A stretch of 64,000 nt of DNA from Climacteris rufus (Eukaryota; Chordata; Aves; Passeriformes; Climacteridae), in NCBI GenBank assembly GCA_013398175.1, contig VZRZ01002329.1, positions 398,804 to 462,803 on the forward strand. The letters run 5' to 3'. The position numbers and the translations under genes are program-made. A model generated the notes under the pieces. That model did not search any database and was not told the origin of the DNA. It saw nothing but the letters and a program-made list of their open reading frames with translations. Shown in pieces: positions 61,501-64,000 of the stretch. Position 1 is the first letter of the stretch. The number at the start of each line of letters is the position of its first letter.

Positions 61501-63960
61501 CTGACTTTTTATTTTAAGAAAAAAGGCAAAGCTCCACATTTCCCAGACCTCAATGCTGACACTATTCCACTGCCCATGATCTCAGCCATGCTGGTGTCAA
61601 GCCAGAGCAGTTACTCTGGATTCAGACTGGTGTGTCTCTAAAGGGATGATCTCAAGGGCTAATAAACTAATAGAAGACTTCCACTGACTTCAAACAGGCT
61701 GGAATTGTGCATTACAACCAGACCTTGGACTGCATGGTGTTTTCTTAAGCTTAAGGTGACTACAGATGCAAGTTATGAACTCAGGTCAGAGTTACACTCA
61801 GTTTATGCCAATTTAAGCAAGATTATAATGTCGTTCCAAAACTCAGTTCCTGTGGCAAATTTTACTTTGCTCAACACAGAGGAAGATTACGGCCAAAATT
61901 TCAAGTAAGAAGCATTAACCTTTAACTCCAAAATTACTGCCCTCTCCTGTGTTCTCACATCAAATACTGGCTGATAGAATATTCTCTTTCACAACCCTTT
62001 TCCCTGCTCATTTAACACCATGGCATCTATGCCATTCTGTCTGTGGCCTTTTTACTTGCTACCAGCTAGGATACCAACTAGGAAAAGATAAGCAGGTTTC
62101 CTTGGAATTCCCACAGCTTCCTTAGATAATTTAATCAGAAATCCTGGTGGAGCAACTTAGCGATAACTGGAGCTATTATTTTTATTTTCTGGAGTGTGAG
62201 GGACAGGAATCCTCTGGGCTGTCTCTAAGCTGTCTGTCAAGTGCACAGGGAGAAGCAGTGATTTACACGGGGGAGGAGGGGCTCCTGCCAAATTCCACAG
62301 GGAAGTTCTGAGGGCTCATTTACCTGGTCTGACCGGGCTCTGCATGCAGTTCTGCGACACCATGCCTGGATGGACTGAAGTAGAAGCCCTGCTGCTGAGG
62401 TCCATGACAGAAGGTGATGCTGAGGTAGCTTGCTGGAGACCTGACTGGTGTGGGCTAGGCTCGTGCTGGTTTGGGCTGGGTGGAATGCCATTTTCTGAGA
62501 GGAATTCTTCCAGGTCCATGTATTCCAACTGGAAAGTGTCTCCATCGTATGGCAGTGTCTTGTCCCATAATGTTGGACCCAAGAAAGCTGACTGAGGGAC
62601 TGTGGTACCGGTGCTGTCATCATCTAACTTCTTCTCTTTGTCTTTTTCTTTACCGAATGCTTAAACAAAAAACATGACAAAGATGTAAGAGCTCAGTAAT
62701 TAAAACATTAGATACAATCATTTCCATTATTTCTGCTGTACTCTCAGGTGTAAGAAAGGAATATTCCCTTCAGAAAAATAACTCTGACTCACTCTACTTG
62801 GTAGAGAATTGAGGGGTCATGCCAACTGAGCACCCTTGCTGGATGCAACAACATTTTTGAGATTTCCCTCTATTTTTAGTTAACAATTCCACTCCATGCA
62901 CGGCTTTGAATGTCAGCTTCAATAAGTACTCAACAGACTTTAAAGTGAGCATTTAAGTATTCCAGCAAACTGGAGGCTGTTGATGTGTTCTGTTGAAAAG
63001 GAACAGTCTTAGCCTAAAATCCCTGGAATTTGTTATTCTGTCATTCTTCTAAACTGAGGTCCCAACCTTCCTAGTCCTTACACAAGGAAAGTAGTCCTCA
63101 CATTCTGCACTTCTAAACATTACTAAAATACAGTGGCAAAGGCTGACAGCACACGATTTTGATGTGCACAACAAGAGCCAACAAAAAATTCAAAGGTAGA
63201 AGCAAAGAGAAAGTTAAGCTGAAGCTTCCTCATTTATACAATCTCCAGCGATTTCAACACTCATTTTCAAAGGGAAACGCCTGATTTCTGTAAAGATCTG
63301 CAAGAATGTTAACTAATAAAGCTTCCTGTCAACTACCAAGCCTTCGCAGCACTTTATTTTAACCTCATACAAGAGCCCCGGTGAAATCCTGCGAGTCGCT
63401 TGGCAGTGGAACTCGGAGAGCCGAGGACACGGGAACTGCCAGACCTTCCCCTCGGTTTCTGCTTTTCGTGCGCGACTGATCCGCTCGCAATACGCGGTGC
63501 GGCTATTCCCGGGCTGCCTCCGCCTCCCGGGGAAGCCGCAACTTTCTCCGCTGAAACCGGGGGCCGCGGGGCCGGGAAGGGTTTGTTGGCGGGCCTGGGA
63601 TGGGGATCCCGGCTCCCTTTACCCGAGGCACCGAGCGCCCTTCGCGCCCGTCCCCCGGGACCGGGATCCCGTTAGGTCGGGCCGGGGCGGCCGCCGCTCC
63701 CCGCAGAGCGCCCCGAGCGAGCCGTCCCGGGGCTCCATCGCCGGCGGCGGACCCGGGGGGCACCGGAGAGAGGGGAAAAAGGGAAAGCGATGCCGCGGGC
63801 CCCGAGCGGCGGCGGGACCGGGGCGCGCTGCGAGGAGTCCCGGGGAAGCCTCACCGTCTTCGTGAGCGAGCGGCAGCTTGAGCGGGTTTTCCAGCAGGGA
63901 CTTCAGCACGCCGTAGGTGGGCGGCAGGAACGGGGGGTTCAGCGGGAGCGGCCGCGACAT
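31868..63960 (-). CDS. HLF: HLF, hepatic leukemia factor, PAR-bZIP transcription factor (complete, 4 coding exons)
   Basis: Four exons splice in frame on the minus strand: 63960-63855, 62659-62324, 35229-35009 and 32083-31868, giving 292 residues. Mammalian HLF has 295. The difference is three N-terminal residues ahead of MSRPLPLNP, for which no in-frame ATG exists in the 40 bases available. HLF binds D-box sites (TTAYGTAA) as a dimer with DBP/TEF family members and acts in the nucleus as a circadian output activator and haematopoietic stem-cell regulator. Residues 149-221 hold the proline- and acid-rich (PAR) region, with GYEPDPADLALSSIPGQEMF. Residues 222-292 hold the bZIP. Its basic signature N232-x2-AA-x2-S-R240 is intact, and a leucine-zipper heptad runs I250, L257, L264, L271, C278, Y285. 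No defects seen. The start has a purine at -3 (CGACCATGT). Confidence 0.99.
32084..35008 (-). other. HLF: HLF intron 3
   Basis: 2.9 kb with donor AAG/GTAATT and acceptor CTGAGCAG. It contains a 32-bp tandem duplication at 34637-34700 and one E-box in a 12-bp palindrome (CTGCACGTGCAG, 34095-34106). No other gene recognised. Confidence 0.85.
34637..34700. repeat. 32-bp tandem duplication
   Basis: Two copies (34637-34668 and 34669-34700) of a purine-rich unit beginning GAATAGACAGAGGATGAAG, differing at two positions. Confidence 0.95.
35009..35229 (-). CDS. HLF: HLF coding exon 3 (PAR region)
   Basis: 221 bases: completes the split Gly148 codon and encodes residues 149-221, including NTPSPIDPETIQVPVGYEPD and FDPRKRKFSEEELKPQPMIK, ending VFIPDDLK. 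Acceptor CTGTAG/GTCAG, donor AAG/GTAATT. Confidence 0.99.
35230..36400 (-). other. HLF: HLF intron 2, part nearest exon 3
   Basis: AT-leaning sequence with no recognised exon or repeat. It lies between exon 3 and the internal CpG-rich block. Confidence 0.7.
36400..37250. promoter_or_regulatory. CpG-rich island inside HLF intron 2
   Basis: Strongly GC- and CpG-rich DNA (for example GCTGCCGCCCCGGCTCCGGA and GGAAGCGGCGGCGGCCGCGG) about 1.2 kb upstream of exon 3 in the direction of HLF transcription. HLF is known in mammals to use alternative promoters that give N-terminally different isoforms, so an internal promoter is conceivable. No matching exon with a clear donor was found, so this is inference only. 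Confidence 0.4.
36937..37147. repeat. 31-bp minisatellite, about 6.8 copies
   Basis: Unit GGTGTGCGGCTCTGGGACAC plus CTCCCTGCCCC. Copies start every 31 bases from 36937 to 37123. All are nearly identical except the fourth (36937+93), which has GTGTGGGTCTAGGAC. The unit length is not a multiple of three, so the repeat-containing open frames are not proteins. Confidence 0.98.
37251..41055 (-). other. HLF: HLF intron 2 segment
   Basis: No gene recognised. A short GC-rich patch at 38150-38330 stands out. On the minus strand it contains an open frame of 68 codons ending at 38124, followed within a few bases by AATAAA (38120-38115). I could not assign it to a family. It may be a decayed retrocopy or a regulatory CpG patch. 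Confidence 0.5.
41056..41260 (-). mobile_element. CR1 LINE 3' fragment, minus strand
   Basis: The plus strand shows AGAATCACAGAATCATTTGG, GTTGGAAAAGCCCTTTGAGA and TCATCGAGTCCAACCATTAA in order. This is the classic reverse-complement signature of the CR1 3' end including octamer remnants. It extends to about GGCAGCATGTTCCAACTG. Confidence 0.93.
41261..43349 (-). other. HLF: HLF intron 2 segment with two E-boxes
   Basis: No gene recognised. CACGTG occurs at 42150-42155 and 42467-42472. Confidence 0.6.
43350..43640 (-). mobile_element. CR1 LINE 3' fragment, minus strand
   Basis: Plus-strand order: GAGGTTGGAAAAGCCCTCCA, GATCACCGAGTCCAACC, CCTTGGACACCTCCAGAGAT, CCAACCCCTCCCTGGGTAGC, then AACCTGGACCTCCCCTGGTG and CCATTTCCTCTTGTCCTG. 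This is a well-preserved CR1 tail in reverse orientation and the best CR1 copy in the window. Confidence 0.95.
43641..51359 (-). other. HLF: HLF intron 2 segment
   Basis: 7.7 kb of ordinary intronic sequence without recognisable exons. CACGTG E-boxes lie at 43665, 43965, 48937 and 50476. AT-rich runs occur near 45380-45440. The poly-A-rich tracts near 48647-48660 and 50265-50300 may be old retroposon tails. Confidence 0.6.
51360..51621. promoter_or_regulatory. Cluster of three CACGTG E-boxes within 262 bp
   Basis: Perfect CACGTG at 51360-51365, 51450-51455 and 51616-51621 in HLF intron 2. CLOCK:BMAL1 and USF/MITF-type bHLH factors bind this site. HLF is a clock-controlled gene family member, and intronic E-boxes are established for its paralogue DBP. 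Function here is inferred. Confidence 0.45.
51622..53279 (-). other. HLF: HLF intron 2 segment
   Basis: No gene recognised. It includes a long A tract (below) and an 18-base direct repeat around 51918-51963. Confidence 0.55.
52546..52592. repeat. Long A tract (37 A, then G and 9 A)
   Basis: Uninterrupted A at 52546-52582, one G, then A at 52584-52592. It could be the tail of a retroposon inserted on the plus strand, but no body was identified upstream. Confidence 0.95.
53280..53520. promoter_or_regulatory. GC-rich CpG patch in HLF intron 2
   Basis: Contains GGAGAGGCGGCGGCTCCGCG, CGCGGTTCGGGATGAGCGGC and CACCGAGGTCACCCGGACAC in otherwise AT-leaning intron. Possible internal promoter or enhancer. 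No transcript evidence in the sequence. Confidence 0.35.
53521..57001 (-). other. HLF: HLF intron 2 segment
   Basis: No gene recognised. It contains a D-box at 53980 and an E-box at 55854-55859. The short open frames here have no recognisable domain. Confidence 0.55.
53980..53987. promoter_or_regulatory. PAR-bZIP D-box TTATGTAA in HLF intron 2
   Basis: Exact match to the D-box consensus TTAYGTAA bound by HLF, DBP, TEF and the repressor NFIL3. Within HLF's own intron it could serve feedback control. A single 8-mer of this kind is expected by chance at roughly one in tens of kilobases. Confidence 0.3.
57002..57620. promoter_or_regulatory. GC-rich patch with three CACGTG E-boxes
   Basis: A CpG-containing block at about 57380-57620 (GCGGTGCTGGGCCCGCGCTG, GGCGGCGGCAGGAGCGGAGC). 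E-boxes lie at 57510-57515 and 57551-57556 (41 bp apart, the second in a CTCACGTGAG palindrome), with another at 57002-57007. It is a candidate intronic clock-responsive element or internal promoter of HLF. Confidence 0.45.
57719..57950 (-). mobile_element. Endogenous-retrovirus 3' LTR, minus orientation
   Basis: On the minus strand the LTR starts TGAGCTAGGGGG at 57950, directly after a polypurine tract AAAGGGGGGAG (57961-57951). It has a TATA box TATAAAA (57884-57878) and AATAAA (57786-57781), and ends GGCATCGCA at 57719. The TG...CA ends, promoter, poly(A) signal and adjacent polypurine tract together make the assignment firm. It is homologous to the copy at 14851 and is the better preserved of the two. 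It lies in HLF intron 2, in the same orientation as HLF. Confidence 0.88.
57951..58260 (-). mobile_element. Retroviral internal remnant upstream of the 3' LTR
   Basis: Sequence between the polypurine tract and about 58260 is partly homologous to the corresponding flank of the other LTR copy (CAGCAACCAAC and AAAAATACAAG...TTAAAACCT blocks). Its position before the 3' LTR is where an env 3' end would be, and a minus-strand frame of about 100 codons is open here. I cannot recognise env motifs with confidence. It is a decayed fragment, not an intact gene. Confidence 0.5.
58261..62323 (-). other. HLF: HLF intron 2, part nearest exon 2
   Basis: 4 kb without recognisable genes. The donor of exon 2 is CAG/GTAAAT at its right edge. 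Some of the left end may belong to the retroviral remnant. Confidence 0.65.
62324..62659 (-). CDS. HLF: HLF coding exon 2 (activation region)
   Basis: 336 bases: completes Ala36, encodes residues 37-147, and gives one base of Gly148. It starts FGKEKDKEKKLDDDSTGTTV and includes the conserved GPTLWDKTLPYDGDTFQLEY and DLEEFLSENGIPPSPNQHEP segments known from HLF/TEF activation domains. Acceptor TTTAAG, donor CAG/GTAAAT. Confidence 0.99.
62660..63854 (-). other. HLF: HLF intron 1
   Basis: 1.2 kb, donor G/GTGAGG, acceptor TTTTGTTTAAG. The half next to exon 1 is CpG-rich and belongs to the promoter island. No other exon seen. Confidence 0.9.
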
Positions 63961-64000
63961 GGTCGGTGGGGGCTGCCCGCGGCGGCGGTGGGGGGTCGGG
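63370..64000 (-). promoter_or_regulatory. HLF: HLF promoter CpG island (cut by window end)
   Basis: CpG density rises sharply from about 63370 to the window end, covering exon 1 and the start of intron 1. The transcription start and most of the 5' UTR are beyond 64000. No CACGTG E-box or TTATGTAA D-box was seen inside the visible part. Confidence 0.8.
63855..63960 (-). CDS. HLF: HLF coding exon 1
   Basis: 106 bases encoding MSRPLPLNPPFLPPTYGVLK then SLLENPLKLPLAHED, plus one base of Ala36. The ATG at 63960-63958 is the first in frame available. Upstream codons read Pro-Pro-Thr with no earlier ATG in the window, so the protein starts three residues later than mammalian HLF. Donor GACG/GTGAGG. 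Confidence 0.97.

Overview
The window is vertebrate nuclear DNA, almost certainly from a bird and plausibly a songbird. Several CR1 LINE 3' fragments are present, along with LTR elements of endogenous-retrovirus type, compact introns, GC-rich CpG islands and two assembly gaps (1917-2503 and 23806-23867). It holds two protein-coding genes in tail-to-tail orientation, the same neighbour arrangement as HLF and MMD on human chromosome 17. Nothing bacterial, no CRISPR array and no recognisable tRNA or rRNA gene was seen.

Layout: 1-1340 has no recognisable gene. A GC-rich, CpG-rich block at about 1370-2730 carries a 37-bp minisatellite that runs into a 587-base gap. The first coding exon of MMD, about 26 coding bases, is most likely hidden in that gap. 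MMD (PAQR11) lies on the plus strand, with coding exons 2-7 at 8395-18021 and a 2-kb 3' UTR that ends just after the AATAAA at 20014. The roughly 8-kb intergenic region (20.04-28.0 kb) contains CR1 pieces, a CCATC microsatellite next to the second gap, an isolated GC-rich block with a 34-bp triplication, and a very AT-rich stretch. That AT-rich stretch is a highly diverged tandem array. An LTR-like fragment follows at 27751.

HLF (hepatic leukemia factor, a PAR-bZIP circadian output regulator) lies on the minus strand. Its four coding exons are at 63855-63960, 62324-62659, 35009-35229 and 31868-32083, and together they encode a complete 292-residue protein. The 3' UTR is about 3.8 kb, and the promoter CpG island is cut by the end of the window. 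The 27-kb second intron contains CpG-rich islands, minisatellites, CR1 fragments, an ERV 3' end, and an unusually high number of canonical CACGTG E-boxes.

The main points for follow-up are: (1) 14 perfect CACGTG E-boxes in HLF introns 2 and 3 against none in the first 25 kb; (2) an old LTR whose terminus coincides with position +2 of the MMD exon 3 splice donor; (3) the cryptic tandem array between the genes; (4) perfect hairpins in the MMD and HLF 3' UTRs; and (5) the missing MMD exon 1. No wholly new system was identified. The two genes are well-known families, and the novelty lies in the noncoding structure.
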